A stretch of 64,000 nucleotides of DNA. Source: Alkalimarinus alittae (GTDB taxonomy: Bacteria > Pseudomonadota > Gammaproteobacteria > Pseudomonadales > Oleiphilaceae). The position numbers and the translations under genes were made by a program. Numbering within the stretch: position 1 is the first letter of the stretch; every line of letters starts with the position of its first letter. Where the stretch lies: contig NZ_CP100390.1 in assembly GCF_026016465.1 (NCBI RefSeq), positions 2,518,001-2,582,000 on the forward strand. Reading direction: 5' to 3'. A model generated the notes under the pieces. It was not told where the DNA came from and ran no database searches. It worked only from the letters and a program-made list of their open reading frames with translations. Of this stretch, positions 28,722 through 38,146 are shown one piece after another.

Positions 28722-29150
28722 ATGAAAGTCTGCGGTGTTGAGTTAAAAGGAAATGAGGCAATTATCTGCCTAATGTCCCTATCAGATGGTTTAATTGACC
28801 TTCCTGATTGTCGAGTTCGTCGATTAACCCTTATTGATGTCTACAGCAGCGAACAATTAGCAGAATTCCAATTCGCATTTGCTAAGTTAATGGAAGATTA
28901 CAAAGTCGATAAAGTGGTTATTCGTCAACGAGCCACAAAAGGAAAGTTTGCCGGAAGCGCAAATGGCTTTAAAATGGAAGCGGCTATTCAGCTGATTGAA
29001 GGGTTAGAAGTAGAAACACTATCTGCCACCGAGATCAAAGAGCTTTTGAGCTACAGTCCTTTACCGGTAGCATTTTCCAGCACAGGCTTGAAAGGCTTTC
29101 AAGAAGTGGCCTTTACCACCGCTTTTGCTTCTATTTCTCGTAAGAAGTAA
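28722..29150 (+). CDS. DUF3010 family protein
   Basis: A 142-residue protein of the DUF3010 family. It starts MKVCGVELKGNEAIICL and includes DYKVDKVVIRQRATKGKFAGSANGFKMEAAIQL, the conserved block. The fold resembles RNase H-like nucleotidyl enzymes in general layout, but no catalytic set is evident. An in-frame GTG at 28710 would add four residues; the ATG at 28722 is preferred. TATAAT at 28687-28692 could be its -10 box. A hairpin with a short T run follows the stop. The function is unknown. Confidence 0.8.
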   Translation: MKVCGVELKGNEAIICLMSLSDGLIDLPDCRVRRLTLIDVYSSEQLAEFQFAFAKLMEDYKVDKVVIRQRATKGKFAGSANGFKMEAAIQLIEGLEVETLSATEIKELLSYSPLPVAFSSTGLKGFQEVAFTTAFASISRKK

Positions 29151-29169
29151 GTTTTTTAGACCTCTACTT

Positions 29170-29208
29170 AAGGGCAAGCGATTTTATGTACTCTTGCTTG
29201 TCCTTTTA
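29170..29208 (+). terminator. Probable Rho-independent terminator after the DUF3010 gene
   Basis: AAGGGCAAG at 29170-29178 pairs with CTTGTCCTT at 29197-29205, with one G-T pair, followed by a short T-rich stretch. It lies 20 bases after the DUF3010 stop. Confidence 0.65.
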
Positions 29209-29270
29209 GCGTTAAATGTGTGCACTTTTCAAATTTTATGACAAGCTGAGTTGCGCGGGTTATTAGCTCC

Positions 29271-29294
29271 GTGTCGGAATGCACTCCGACCCAC
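29271..29294. repeat. Short GC-rich palindrome, REP-like
   Basis: GTCGGA at 29273-29278 and TCCGAC at 29285-29290 form a hairpin within GTGTCGGAATGCACTCCGAC, a motif of a type often repeated between genes in gammaproteobacteria. Only one clear copy is in this window. Confidence 0.4.
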
Positions 29295-29341
29295 AACAAC
29301 CATCTAAACATAACCCTTTGCAAACCCATTTATTTTTGGCA

Positions 29342-29376
29342 AAAAAAAACCTGAAACAATGTGCTTCAGGTTTTTT
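29342..29376 (-). terminator. Rho-independent terminator of the tRNA-Ala/tRNA-Glu transcript
   Basis: On the reverse strand AAAAAACCTGAAGC pairs with its complement and ends in a run of nine T. It lies 9 bases beyond the 3' end of the tRNA-Glu gene. Confidence 0.9.
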
Positions 29377-29384
29377 AAAATAAT

Positions 29385-29460
29385 TGGCGTCCCCAAGGGG
29401 AGTCGAACCCCTGTTACCGCCGTGAAAGGGCGGTGTCCTAGGCCTCTAGACGATGGGGAC
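29385..29460 (-). tRNA. tRNA-Glu (anticodon TTC)
   Basis: On the reverse strand the 76-base gene starts GTCCCCATCGTCTAGAGGCC, has a CCCTTTCAC anticodon loop (TTC), a TTCGA T-loop in GGGGTTCGACTCCCC, a matching acceptor GGGGAC, and encodes its CCA end. It is the second of two tRNA genes behind gltX, whose product charges it. Confidence 0.97.
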
Positions 29461-29478
29461 CCGGAACTTAAGATGATT

Positions 29479-29554
29479 TGGTGGAGCCATGCGGGATCGA
29501 ACCGCAGACCTCAACGCTGCCAGCGTTGCGCTCTCCCAGCTGAGCTATGGCCCC
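29479..29554 (-). tRNA. tRNA-Ala (anticodon GGC)
   Basis: On the reverse strand the 76-base gene starts GGGGCCATAGCTCAGCTGGG, has anticodon GGC in the loop CGCTGGCAGCG, a T-loop GCGGTTCGATCCCGC, acceptor end GGCTCCA and an encoded CCA. It lies 69 bases downstream of gltX and 18 bases upstream of tRNA-Glu in one transcript. Confidence 0.97.
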
Positions 29555-29623
29555 AATCAGTCATCGGGGGCGTATATTATTGAGTTACCCCCGACGAGTC
29601 AAGCATTTTACTATCTATTTCAG

Positions 29624-31117
29624 TTACGCTTCAATCTGAGCGAGTACCGCTTGAAACTCTTTTTCTACTCGCTTAGTTTCTTTCTTAGAAAAGCCACCCA
29701 GTAAATTCAGTGCATGACGTAATCGTGCTCTTGTCATGTCGGGACCTAACAACGTCATAGAGTCCATCACAGACCAAGAGTTTGGCGTTCCTGCGATTGC
29801 AACAAATATAGGGAAGTTAAACTCACCCATTTTTAATTCCATCGCCTTTGATAATGCTTTTACATCAGCAAAAATGTTCTCTTTTGTCCAGTGACGCTGA
29901 GCTTCAAGCTTCCACAGTGCAAACTGTAAAACTCTCTTAACCTGCCCTTCTTCAAGCTTATTATGATTAAAATCTTCAACCGTTAAGTCCAACATACCGG
30001 AGAACATAAACCCAGCTAGCGGCACCACATCACTAAACGTATCGACCCGCCCCTTTACATGGGGAATAAGAGGTTTCATTCGTTCACTATTAAATGCCCA
30101 TTGCTGTAACCGCTTAGAAAAATCTTCATCAGACAGGTTTTCACGTATCCATAATCCGTTTAACCAACTTAACTTTTCAACATCAAAAATTGGCCCGCCT
30201 AGCGATACACGAGAGATATCAAACTTCTCAATCATTTCTTCTAAGCTAAACTTTTCGCTTTCATCAGGCATTGACCACCCCATGCGGCCCAGATAATTTA
30301 CAACCGCTTCAGGCATAAAGCCCATGCGCTCATAATAATTTATACTGGTTGGGTTTTTGCGCTTACTCAGTTTACTTTTATCTGGGTTTCGCAATAAAGG
30401 CATGTGGCAAAGCACAGGCATATCCCAATCAAAATACTGATATAGCAGCTGATGCTTAGGGGCTGAGTTAATCCACTCTTCACCGCGAATAACATGCGTG
30501 ATTTCCATTAGGTGGTCATCAACCACGTTAGCCAAATGGTAAGTAGGCATTCCATCTGATTTTAGCAAGATTTGACAATCTACCTGCGACCAGTCTATTT
30601 CAATCGTTCCACGTAGCATATCTTCGATTACACAAGTCCCCTCATCAGGCACTTTCATCCGAATAACATGGGGTACGCCTGCTGCAAGCTTAGCGTTTAC
30701 CTCATCATCAGAAAGCTCTAGATCGCCTTTTATGCCAGGGTTTAGTCCTGCAGCTTTTCGCTCTTCCCTAATTTTATCTAGCTCTTCTGGTGTTCTAAAA
30801 CAATAAAAAGCATGCCCTTTTTCGACGAGCTCTAAGGCATAGGCTTTATAATCATCTTTACGTTCGCTTTGACGGTAAGGTCCTTTTGGCCCACCCACGT
30901 CAGGCCCTTCATCCCAATCCAAACCTAACCAACGCAACGCCCCAAGAATATCTTGCTCAGATTCAGCAGTACTACGCACCTGATCAGTATCTTCGATACG
31001 CAAAATGAATTGCCCGCCGTGTTGACGAGCAAAACACATGTTGAACAGTGCAATATAGGCGGTCCCTACGTGAGGGTCGCCCGTTGGAGATGGTGCAATG
31101 CGGGTACGAACAGTCAT
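29624..31117 (-). CDS. gltX: Glutamyl-tRNA synthetase
   Basis: A 497-residue class I glutamyl-tRNA synthetase that loads glutamate on tRNA-Glu. The HIGH-type motif is [18 protein letters not shown] at residues 10-27 and the KMSKS-type motif is KLSKRKNP near 246; the helical anticodon-binding domain follows. ATG at 31117 gives [18 protein letters not shown], the usual N-terminus; an in-frame TTG at 31138 would add seven residues. It is followed by tRNA-Ala and tRNA-Glu on the same strand, ending in one terminator. That places the enzyme and its tRNA substrate together. Confidence 0.97.
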   Translation of the reverse strand: MTVRTRIAPSPTGDPHVGTAYIALFNMCFARQHGGQFILRIEDTDQVRSTAESEQDILGALRWLGLDWDEGPDVGGPKGPYRQSERKDDYKAYALELVEKGHAFYCFRTPEELDKIREERKAAGLNPGIKGDLELSDDEVNAKLAAGVPHVIRMKVPDEGTCVIEDMLRGTIEIDWSQVDCQILLKSDGMPTYHLANVVDDHLMEITHVIRGEEWINSAPKHQLLYQYFDWDMPVLCHMPLLRNPDKSKLSKRKNPTSINYYERMGFMPEAVVNYLGRMGWSMPDESEKFSLEEMIEKFDISRVSLGGPIFDVEKLSWLNGLWIRENLSDEDFSKRLQQWAFNSERMKPLIPHVKGRVDTFSDVVPLAGFMFSGMLDLTVEDFNHNKLEEGQVKRVLQFALWKLEAQRHWTKENIFADVKALSKAMELKMGEFNFPIFVAIAGTPNSWSVMDSMTLLGPDMTRARLRHALNLLGGFSKKETKRVEKEFQAVLAQIEA

Positions 31118-31234
31118 GAAATGAATATCTCTCTGCAAATGACTTAAAAAAAGGAGCGTATTATACGCTAATCAATAATATAGACATCAATTAGTTAAAC
31201 GGCTGATTACCTAAACCTAAATTTGATGAAAAAA

Positions 31235-31873
31235 CTAATCGGCAACAAACGGATTACTCCTTCGCTCTTCACCAAACGTCGACATCGGGCCGTGACCGGG
31301 AATAAATGAGACGTCACTACCTAACGGCCATAACTTTTCTTTGATCGAACGAATCAACGTCGCATGATCGCCTTTGGGGAAGTCTGTACGCCCAATACCG
31401 CCGTGAAACAAAACATCACCTACTGACGCAAGCCCCGCTTCTTTACTATGAAAAATAACATGGCCTGGCGTATGCCCTGGGCAATGAACAACATCTAAAG
31501 TCTGCTCGCCGACGGTAACCGTATCACCATCTTCTAACCAGCGGTTAGGCGTAAACACTTCGACAGAAGGAAAACCAAACATCTGACTTTGCTGCGGCAA
31601 GGCATCAATCCAAAATTTATCGTCTATATGGGGGCCTTCTATGGGGATTGAATACGCTTTGGCTAGTTCAGCAGTCCCACCCGCATGGTCAATATGCGCA
31701 TGAGTGAGTAAAATCTTCTCTAAGGTTAGCCCTTCATTATTTAGGACTGCTGTAATACGCTCTAAATTTCCTCCGGGGTCAACAACAGCCGCTTTATTAG
31801 TGACATCACACCACAATACCGTGCAATTTTGCTCAAAAGCTGTCACGGGCACAATTTGATACTTTATAGCCAT
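31235..31873 (-). CDS. Metallo-beta-lactamase-fold hydrolase (glyoxalase II-like, YcbL type)
   Basis: A 212-residue MBL-fold enzyme. The binuclear metal motif is THAHIDHAGG (about 59-68); further ligands are in VVHCPGHTPGHV and PGHGPMS. The short length without the C-terminal glutathione-binding domain matches E. coli YcbL, a second glyoxalase II type that hydrolyses S-lactoylglutathione. That could link to methylglyoxal from mgsA in the same window, but substrate is inferred only from family. ATG at 31873 follows AGAGAGA. It is read leftward and followed by 96 bp to the gltX side. Confidence 0.85.
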   Translation of the reverse strand: MAIKYQIVPVTAFEQNCTVLWCDVTNKAAVVDPGGNLERITAVLNNEGLTLEKILLTHAHIDHAGGTAELAKAYSIPIEGPHIDDKFWIDALPQQSQMFGFPSVEVFTPNRWLEDGDTVTVGEQTLDVVHCPGHTPGHVIFHSKEAGLASVGDVLFHGGIGRTDFPKGDHATLIRSIKEKLWPLGSDVSFIPGHGPMSTFGEERRSNPFVAD

Positions 31874-32049
31874 CAATTCTCTCTCTAATAACGCGTAAAA
31901 AGTTTGATAAATTTACTCACCTTATTGAATCAAACTATATCAAATAACCACAATTAATGGGCTACTTATGATTAAAATCAGCACCATGATATAATCCCCT
32001 CGTCTCTATCATCGTCTTTTCTCAAACCTTTTTATAAGAAGATATTTGA

Positions 32050-33051
32050 ATGACTTCACACCCACGCATTAACCGTTATACAAACTTGCTTCCAACTGTA
32101 ATGACTATTGTGTTCGCTACGCTGACCACATTTGGAACGTTGAAAGCTGACACCACCACGGTTACAACCGCCTCCACAACAAAAGACATTAACGTACTGA
32201 GCTCTATAAAACCTATCCAATTAATTACCACAGCAATCGTAGGGGATTTAGGCCAATCCAACTTACTACTCCCACCCTCTGCCAACCCTCATCACTACCA
32301 GTTGAGGCCATCACAGAGAACGCGCTTAAATCAAGCAGACTTATTTGTATGGGTTGGGCCAGAACTAGAGCTATTTCTTGTTAAAGTGCTAAAAGTATCT
32401 TCTGTTAAACAACTCGCACTCACAAAGGCACTTAAGCTGAACACACGACCCGCTGAAGAGTCAGAAGAGGACCATCATGATGGACATGGTCATCATGCAG
32501 CAGACACTCATGGCCACAGTTCTTCAGAACATGGCGGTAGCTTTGACCCCCATATTTGGCTTGACCCAGCCTTTACGCAACAAATTGCAGAAGCTATATA
32601 CGAACAGCTTATACTTCAGCACCCGCAATCACAGCCACCACTTAAGCTTAATCTGGAGCGCTTTTTAAGCCGCCTCAAAAGCACCGAACAAGCTATAAAA
32701 AACCAATTAAACACTCAAAACAAAGTGGCAACTTACACCTTTCATCAAGCCTTCACTCACTTTGCAGATCATTATGGACTTGAAATTTCAGGCATAATAA
32801 CACCAACACCAGAAGCTCGACCTGGCGCTAAACACTTATCTCAACTCACACGAGAAATCAGCCAGAAAAAGAAAATATGCTTAGTTAAAGAGCCCAATTT
32901 TAAGGCACCGTATGTCGACAGTATCACTAAAGGCACAGACGTAATTCTGACCATAGCAGACCCTCTGGCAACCGATATTGATAATTCCGAAACAGGTTAT
33001 TTCGAGTTTATAAAAGCCATTGCAGACAGCTTTACTAAATGCTCACAGTAG
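32050..33051 (+). CDS. znuA: Zinc ABC transporter substrate-binding protein (ZnuA-like)
   Basis: A 333-residue periplasmic metal-binding lipocalin-free cluster 9 solute-binding protein. A signal peptide is likely in residues 12-33 (LPTVMTIVFATLTTFGTLKA). The metal ligands are His in SANPHHYQLRPS, a histidine-rich loop near 140-162 (EEDHHDGHGHH and GHSSSEHGG), DPHIWLDP, and TFHQAFTHFADHYGL. The loop is typical of ZnuA, which passes zinc to a ZnuBC importer. No znuB or znuC is in the window, so the transporter components must be elsewhere. TATAAT at 31990-31995 may be the -10 box. A full Zur operator is not evident. Confidence 0.87.
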   Translation: MTSHPRINRYTNLLPTVMTIVFATLTTFGTLKADTTTVTTASTTKDINVLSSIKPIQLITTAIVGDLGQSNLLLPPSANPHHYQLRPSQRTRLNQADLFVWVGPELELFLVKVLKVSSVKQLALTKALKLNTRPAEESEEDHHDGHGHHAADTHGHSSSEHGGSFDPHIWLDPAFTQQIAEAIYEQLILQHPQSQPPLKLNLERFLSRLKSTEQAIKNQLNTQNKVATYTFHQAFTHFADHYGLEISGIITPTPEARPGAKHLSQLTREISQKKKICLVKEPNFKAPYVDSITKGTDVILTIADPLATDIDNSETGYFEFIKAIADSFTKCSQ

Positions 33052-33052
33052 T

Positions 33053-33089
33053 GATTATTTAATTAAGCTCGACAAGAAGTTAAATAATC
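33053..33089. terminator. Hairpin between convergent znuA and AEC genes
   Basis: GATTATTTAA at 33053-33062 and TTAAATAATC at 33080-33089 pair perfectly over 10 bp, overlapping the stop codon of the convergent transporter gene. AT-rich, so only moderately stable. Confidence 0.45.
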
Positions 33090-33991
33090 CAGACAACCAT
33101 AAGCGGAATGGTAGCAATCGCCAATAACGTTTGACCACTGACGATTGTTGCCATTAAGTCTGCATCCCCCCCTAACTGCCTAGCTAGAATGTAAGATGAT
33201 GACGCCGTAGGCAAACAAGAAAGAAGAATAACCACTGTACTTGTCACCTCATCAGCCCCTAATAGTCTCAAAATGGCTAAACTGACAAGCGGAAATACCA
33301 ATAGTTTAATAACACTTGAAACCGCAAACGATGTTGACGCGCCCCGCAACGCCTTTAAATTAAGCCCTGCACCGACTGCCATTAACCCCATAGGAAGCGC
33401 CAACTGGCTTAACGGTTTAATCATGCCATCAATAACCGCATAAAACCTTACCCCTAACATATTAAATGTAATACCCACCACACAGGCAACAATCAAAGGG
33501 TTTGTAGCAACGGCTTTAAAGATCCCAGATAACCCTTTTATTTCCCGCTCCCCCCATATTGAAAATGCTAATATGCAAAGCAGATTAATTAAAGGGATCA
33601 TAATCGCCATCGCAACCGCGGCTGACGGTAAATAAGCGTCACCAAACAGCTCACTAATCGCGGCTAGCCCTACATAAGAGTTAAACCGAATACCGCCCTG
33701 ATAAATCGAAGTAAAAACAGCACCAGGCCATTTAAGTATTAGCTGCATAACCACTAACAACGTCGATACCGTTAACAGGAACATGATAACAATAATAGTA
33801 ATGTCACCTAACTCAACGCCGCCACGCTCAGCATTGGTGAGTTTGTATATCAACATGGCAGGGAACAATAAGAAGTAGGTGAACTTTTCAGCCTGAGGCC
33901 AAAATGAGTCACCAGGAAACCCCATCCGCCTTAGTAAATAACCTAGAACGATAAGACCAAAAACAGGAACAAGCGCCAGCGAGACAGACAT
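33080..33991 (-). CDS. AEC family transporter (auxin efflux carrier type)
   Basis: A 303-residue integral membrane protein with about ten hydrophobic helices, in the two five-helix halves expected of the AEC family. Typical parts are VFGLIVLGYLLRRMG at the N-terminus, NSYVGLAAISELFGDAY and the C-half LPMGLMAVGAGLNL and LPTASSSYILARQLGGD. Bacterial members carry organic acids such as malate or malonate; the substrate here is not readable. The protein has no soluble domain. It converges with znuA and is followed in the same direction from yajD, 70 bp upstream. Confidence 0.88.
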   Translation of the reverse strand: MSVSLALVPVFGLIVLGYLLRRMGFPGDSFWPQAEKFTYFLLFPAMLIYKLTNAERGGVELGDITIIVIMFLLTVSTLLVVMQLILKWPGAVFTSIYQGGIRFNSYVGLAAISELFGDAYLPSAAVAMAIMIPLINLLCILAFSIWGEREIKGLSGIFKAVATNPLIVACVVGITFNMLGVRFYAVIDGMIKPLSQLALPMGLMAVGAGLNLKALRGASTSFAVSSVIKLLVFPLVSLAILRLLGADEVTSTVVILLSCLPTASSSYILARQLGGDADLMATIVSGQTLLAIATIPLMVVWII

Positions 33992-34061
33992 TACTGCATA
34001 TCCTTATCTTATAAACTGAGCGAGCTAGACTAAACAGTCATCACTAAAAATCATCAATGGG

Positions 34062-34439
34062 TTACTGATCAGTTTTATTACGCATTTTTTCTTTTAAATC
34101 CGCAAAAGGATTAAATGTGGCAGGTGAAGAGGCACTATCTGAACCACTGCCGTACTGCACAAAGTTAACAAATTTCTCATGTTCTTGGTCATGACAATAG
34201 ATACACAATAACTCCCAGTTACTACCGTCTATTGGATTGTTATCGTGATTGTGGTCAACGTGATGCACCGTTAACTCGCGTAGATTCACTCGAGTGAACT
34301 CACGCGTACAACGTCCGCATATCCACGGATATAACTTTAAGGCTTGTTCGCGATAGCCTTTTTCTCGCTGGGCGTTGTAGATTCTCTGTTCAGCGAGAAT
34401 TTTGTCTAGCTTGCTAGTATCGGTTTTTTTTGAGGTCAT
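34062..34439 (-). CDS. yajD: HNH nuclease family protein YajD
   Basis: A 125-residue HNH protein nearly superimposable on E. coli YajD. Its metal-binding CxxC pairs are in WICGRCTREF and LLCIYCHDQEH, and the HNH core is ELTVHHVDHNHDNNP followed by SNWELL. The N-terminus is a basic helix, and the C-terminal NPFADLKEKM is also conserved. It is presumably a DNA-cleaving or DNA-binding HNH protein, but the E. coli role is not established. It lies 70 bp before the AEC transporter and is divergent from dusA. Confidence 0.93.
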   Translation of the reverse strand: MTSKKTDTSKLDKILAEQRIYNAQREKGYREQALKLYPWICGRCTREFTRVNLRELTVHHVDHNHDNNPIDGSNWELLCIYCHDQEHEKFVNFVQYGSGSDSASSPATFNPFADLKEKMRNKTDQ

Positions 34440-34737
34440 TCTATTATCTACCTACACATACACACTCATATTGTAGCACCCATAAAACGAATAAAGTCAG
34501 CATCAGTTAAAGATTAATTATCTATTCACAAACGCGGACACGCAGGTCCACCCCTACATAGATTGGTTTTTTTATCGTCTTATTACACACTAGAACCATG
34601 AGTGTTCAGTACTACTTCTAGTTGTAATTATCGTCATGTCACACTACCATCTAGCCCTTGCCAGTGTTGCACCGTTTTTGTAAACACCGAGGCATTAATT
34701 AAGATTCAAAATGGTCAGTTTTAAAGGCGGTAGTTAA
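34440..34737. other. Gene-free 298-bp region between divergent yajD and dusA
   Basis: Holds the promoters of both genes. The segment around 34530-34560 (GGACACGCAGGTCCACCCCTAC) contains a small GGAC/GTCC palindrome of a type that resembles degenerate REP sequence. I see no coding frame. AAAGGCGG at 34723-34730 is the ribosome binding site for dusA. Confidence 0.45.
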
Positions 34738-35784
34738 TTGAATATGAACACCTCTAACCCAGATACAGTCAGCAATGCAGTTGATCGAAAATTTTGCGTT
34801 GCACCAATGTTGGACTGGACTGATAGACACTACCGCTACTTCGCTCGCCTCATATCTAAAAACGCGGTTCTTTACACTGAAATGATCACTACAGGTGCGT
34901 TAATTCATGGTGATAGAGATCGTTATTTGCAATTCAACACGCAAGAATCCCCTCTTGCTCTTCAACTTGGCGGGAGTAACCCTGATGAGTTATCAGTGTG
35001 CGCTAAGATGGCTGAAGACCTGGGGTATGATGAAGTTAATCTAAACGTTGGCTGCCCTAGTGATCGCGTTCAGAACAACATGATTGGTGCCTGTTTAATG
35101 GGGCATCCTGAATTAGTCGCTGAGTGCATTGACGCTATGCAAAATACGGTATCAATCCCTGTAACGGTTAAGCACCGTATTGGCATTGACGATCAGGATA
35201 GCTATGAAGAACTCCATCATTTTGTCAAAACAATTGCAGAAACAGGCTGTTCTACATTTATCGTTCATGCGCGTAAAGCTATTCTTCAAGGCTTATCTCC
35301 AAAAGAGAATAGAGATATCCCTCCGCTTAAATACGACGTAGCTTACCAACTTAAAAAAGATTTTCCGCCGCTAGAAATCATCGTTAATGGCGGTATAAAA
35401 ACCATTGATGAATGCCTCGGCCATACTGAGCACTTAGACGGTGTTATGGTGGGCCGAGAAGCCTACCAAAACCCTTGGTTACTTAATCAAGTCGATCAAG
35501 CGCTTTATGGTGAATCAGAAAGCTCGCTTACTCGACAACAAGTGCTCGAAGCAATGCTGCCTTATATTGAAGAAGAAATGAAAAAAGGCACTTATCTTGG
35601 ACATATTACACGCCATATTTTGGGGATATTCCATAGCATGCCAGGTGGCCGTAAATTTCGTCGATATATCAGCGAAAATGCACATAAACCCGGTGCGACT
35701 ATTGATGTCCTCAAAAATGCCCTCGCTATCGTTACGTCAGAGCAAGCCGCAGCACTAGAAGCACAAACAATCAGTCAAAATTAG
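34738..35784 (+). CDS. dusA: tRNA-dihydrouridine synthase A
   Basis: A 348-residue FMN enzyme that reduces U20/U20a in tRNA. The start of the TIM barrel is CVAPMLDWTDRHYR, then MITTGALIHGDRDRYLQFN, the DusA-type signature; catalytic Cys106 is in NVGCPSDRVQ, and HARKAILQGLSPKENR is DusA-specific. The TTG at 34738 is preferred because AAAGGCGG lies 7 bases before it; the ATG at 34744, two codons in, is the alternative. It is followed 100 bp later by talB. A second Dus enzyme, dusC, is at the other end of the window. Confidence 0.95.
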   Translation: MNMNTSNPDTVSNAVDRKFCVAPMLDWTDRHYRYFARLISKNAVLYTEMITTGALIHGDRDRYLQFNTQESPLALQLGGSNPDELSVCAKMAEDLGYDEVNLNVGCPSDRVQNNMIGACLMGHPELVAECIDAMQNTVSIPVTVKHRIGIDDQDSYEELHHFVKTIAETGCSTFIVHARKAILQGLSPKENRDIPPLKYDVAYQLKKDFPPLEIIVNGGIKTIDECLGHTEHLDGVMVGREAYQNPWLLNQVDQALYGESESSLTRQQVLEAMLPYIEEEMKKGTYLGHITRHILGIFHSMPGGRKFRRYISENAHKPGATIDVLKNALAIVTSEQAAALEAQTISQN

Positions 35785-35884
35785 AAAAATACAGTACTAT
35801 TGAGGATAATTTGCTTGTTCTCTAAGCCCCTGTTCAGTATTGTTTACACACTATTATTCGTTTTAATAAGGTGCAGTAAGCGTT

Positions 35885-36841
35885 ATGGAGAACAAGCTAG
35901 AACAACTAAGAAAAATAACGACGGTTGTAGCCGATACTGGTGATATAGAAGCCATTAAACGATGGAAACCAGAGGATGCAACCACCAACCCTTCTCTTCT
36001 TCTCAATGCTGCTGAAATTCCTGAATATCAGCCTTTGATTGAGCAATCACTCGTCTGGGCATCACAACAAGGTGGTGACTCAACGACAGCACTCCATAAT
36101 GCAACAGATTACCTTTCTGTCTTGATAGGCAAAGAAATCTTAAACTGTGTTCCTGGTAAAGTCTCGACCGAAGTTGATGCGCGATTATCATTTGATACCC
36201 AAGCAACCGTCGATAAAGCCAGAAAGCTAATTTCCCTTTATGAACAACAAGATGTCGACCCTAAGCGTGTATTAATAAAAATTGCGTCTACATGGGAAGG
36301 TATCAAAGCAGCAGAGATTCTTGAAAAAGAAGGCATTCACTGCAACTTAACGCTTTTATTTAGTTTCACACAAGCTGCTGCTGCAGCTGAAGCAGGAGCC
36401 TACCTTATCTCACCATTTGTTGGTCGAATACTAGATTGGTATAAGAAAGACACTGGTATAACAGATTACCCCGCATCTGAAGACCCTGGTGTATTATCAG
36501 TGACTGAAATTTATAATTTTTATAAAGAAAACAGGTACGACACAGTTGTTATGGGTGCAAGTTTCAGAAACACCGGTGAAATTGAGCAATTAGCGGGCTG
36601 TGACCGTTTAACAATTAGTCCGGCACTAATGGAAGCGCTGTCTAAAGACACTGGCGAATTATCCCGCAAGCTATTTCCAAACCCTGGCAGTAAGAAAACC
36701 GCCCTACCCGTAGATGAAAAGTCATTTAGATGGGAGCTTAATGCTGACCCTATGGCAACGGAAAAGCTAGCGGAAGGGATTCGTAAGTTTGCTGAAGACC
36801 AGGTGAAACTTGAACAGAAGTTAAAAGGTTTCACTGCATGA
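35885..36841 (+). CDS. talB: Transaldolase
   Basis: A 318-residue class I transaldolase of the non-oxidative pentose phosphate pathway (sedoheptulose 7-phosphate plus glyceraldehyde 3-phosphate to erythrose 4-phosphate plus fructose 6-phosphate). The Schiff-base lysine is K132 in [21 protein letters not shown] at 31-38, [11 protein letters not shown] near 94-104 and [10 protein letters not shown] are family motifs. The length equals E. coli TalB. The stop overlaps the next gene by four bases (ATGA), so the TerB-like protein is translationally coupled to it. Confidence 0.96.
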   Translation: MENKLEQLRKITTVVADTGDIEAIKRWKPEDATTNPSLLLNAAEIPEYQPLIEQSLVWASQQGGDSTTALHNATDYLSVLIGKEILNCVPGKVSTEVDARLSFDTQATVDKARKLISLYEQQDVDPKRVLIKIASTWEGIKAAEILEKEGIHCNLTLLFSFTQAAAAAEAGAYLISPFVGRILDWYKKDTGITDYPASEDPGVLSVTEIYNFYKENRYDTVVMGASFRNTGEIEQLAGCDRLTISPALMEALSKDTGELSRKLFPNPGSKKTALPVDEKSFRWELNADPMATEKLAEGIRKFAEDQVKLEQKLKGFTA

Positions 36842-37302
36842 TTAGTAGGATCAAACGCTTTTTCGAAGACAACCTTCAACTCGCCAATCACACTCCGCAA
36901 GAAAATGAAAAGCAAGTTGAACTTACCTGCATAGCGTTACTAATCGAATTGTCGAAGGTTGATCTATCGATCGATGACGCGGAGCTTAAGGTAATACGTG
37001 AATTAGCAAACAAAGAGTTTGGTATCAATAATGATAAAGTCGATGAGATAATCGAACTGGCAAAAGAAGAGGCTGATCAATCAACCTCTCTTTATCAATT
37101 TACTGAACTTGTAAACGCTAATTACGAAGATGAAATGAAATATCAGCTCATACTTTCTATGTGGAAAGTTGCTTTTGCAGATGGAAAAATTGATAAGTAT
37201 GAAGAACACCTCATACGTAAAATTTCTGATTTGATTTATGTTCCTCATGTAAAGTTTATGGAGGCAAAATTCCATGCTCAAAAGGAATTTGCCACTCGTT
37301 AG
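36838..37302 (+). CDS. TerB-family (DUF533-like) protein
   Basis: A 154-residue all-helical protein of the TerB superfamily. Two similar acidic helical repeats are visible: [22 protein letters not shown] near 40-60 and [21 protein letters not shown] near 114-134; each contains the D-G/S-xID metal-binding-like pattern. Family members are associated with metal or membrane stress, though stand-alone copies near central metabolism genes have no assigned role. The ATG overlaps the talB stop. It precedes the glycerophosphodiesterase by 12 bp. Confidence 0.85.
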   Translation: MISRIKRFFEDNLQLANHTPQENEKQVELTCIALLIELSKVDLSIDDAELKVIRELANKEFGINNDKVDEIIELAKEEADQSTSLYQFTELVNANYEDEMKYQLILSMWKVAFADGKIDKYEEHLIRKISDLIYVPHVKFMEAKFHAQKEFATR

Positions 37303-37314
37303 TCGCTGTATCAA

Positions 37315-38067
37315 TTGGATTTAAACGCTGTGAAGATATACGGTCATAGAGGAGCAAAAGGAGAGGCTCCTGAGAATACTCTCGAAGGTTTTATACACGC
37401 CTATAAACAGGGAATAAGGCGATTTGAGCTTGATGTACAATTGACTAAAGACGGCCAACTCATTGTCATTCATGACCAAACATTAGAAAGAACGACAGGG
37501 GTTGCCACCAAAGTTAAGGACGCAAACTTTAGCGAAATTGAACACCTTGACGCTCGAAAGAATACAGCCGCATGGAGCTCTCACTGTCATATCCCCACCC
37601 TAACGCAAGTAGTGAATAGCTGCCCAGACGTTGAGCACTGGCAATTTGAAGTCAAGACGAGCTCTAAAGATCGCTTAAATATTCTGTGCAATAGATTAGT
37701 TGAGTATATTCAAGCAAATAAACTTAATGCTACCTGCGTTGTCACGTCATCTAACACTTGGTTTTTAAAAGAGCTAAGGCGTAGAGACCCAAGCATCAAA
37801 ATTGGTTTTGTTGCCGAATACCGTTTTCCGAAGCCAATTAATACGGCTAAGGCACTTGGCTGCGAATACCTTTGTCTTAATTACACCTTATGCAGCGAAA
37901 ACTTAGCTAAAGAAACACACAAATTAGGCATTCACCTTTCATGTTGGACGGTGAATAACATACATGAAATGCTTCAACTAAGAGAGCTTGGGGTAGATAG
38001 TATCATTACAGACTTCCCTACGAGCGCAATGATCTATTTCGAAAATAATGGATTGATAACTAGCTAG
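37315..38067 (+). CDS. Glycerophosphodiester phosphodiesterase (UgpQ type)
   Basis: A 250-residue cytoplasmic GDPD TIM barrel. The catalytic region is KIYGHRGAKGEAPENTLEGF, then ELDVQLTKDGQLIVIHDQTLERTTG, with the general acid/base histidines and metal-binding Glu/Asp; later motifs are VKTSSKD and ITDFPTSAM. It hydrolyses glycerophosphodiesters to glycerol 3-phosphate and an alcohol. No signal peptide is present, so it is the UgpQ rather than the periplasmic GlpQ type. Start is TTG at 37315 (or GTG at 37330); neither has a clear ribosome binding site, but the gene is in tandem with talB and the TerB gene. Confidence 0.87.
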   Translation: MDLNAVKIYGHRGAKGEAPENTLEGFIHAYKQGIRRFELDVQLTKDGQLIVIHDQTLERTTGVATKVKDANFSEIEHLDARKNTAAWSSHCHIPTLTQVVNSCPDVEHWQFEVKTSSKDRLNILCNRLVEYIQANKLNATCVVTSSNTWFLKELRRRDPSIKIGFVAEYRFPKPINTAKALGCEYLCLNYTLCSENLAKETHKLGIHLSCWTVNNIHEMLQLRELGVDSIITDFPTSAMIYFENNGLITS

Positions 38068-38097
38068 CCGAAAAAAGAGGATTAACAATAGTGAACA

Positions 38098-38130
38098 GCC
38101 AATCACGCTTTAGATATAAGCGTGATTGGC
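38098..38130. terminator. Hairpin between convergent glycerophosphodiesterase and sthA genes
   Basis: GCCAATCACGCTT at 38098-38110 and AAGCGTGATTGGC at 38118-38130 form a perfect 13-bp stem with a 7-base loop in the 79 bp between the two stop codons. There is no adjacent T run, but position and strength suit a shared transcript end. Confidence 0.7.
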
Positions 38131-38146
38131 GTTAGTCAGGATTAAA

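Noticed and set aside
31877-32049. Zur operator before znuA
   Set aside because: Only a short ATGATATAAT segment is palindrome-like; it is better explained as a -10 box.
34530-34565. REP relic GGACACGCAGGTCCACCCCTAC before dusA
   Set aside because: The palindrome is very short and only one copy is seen; too weak for a separate repeat call.
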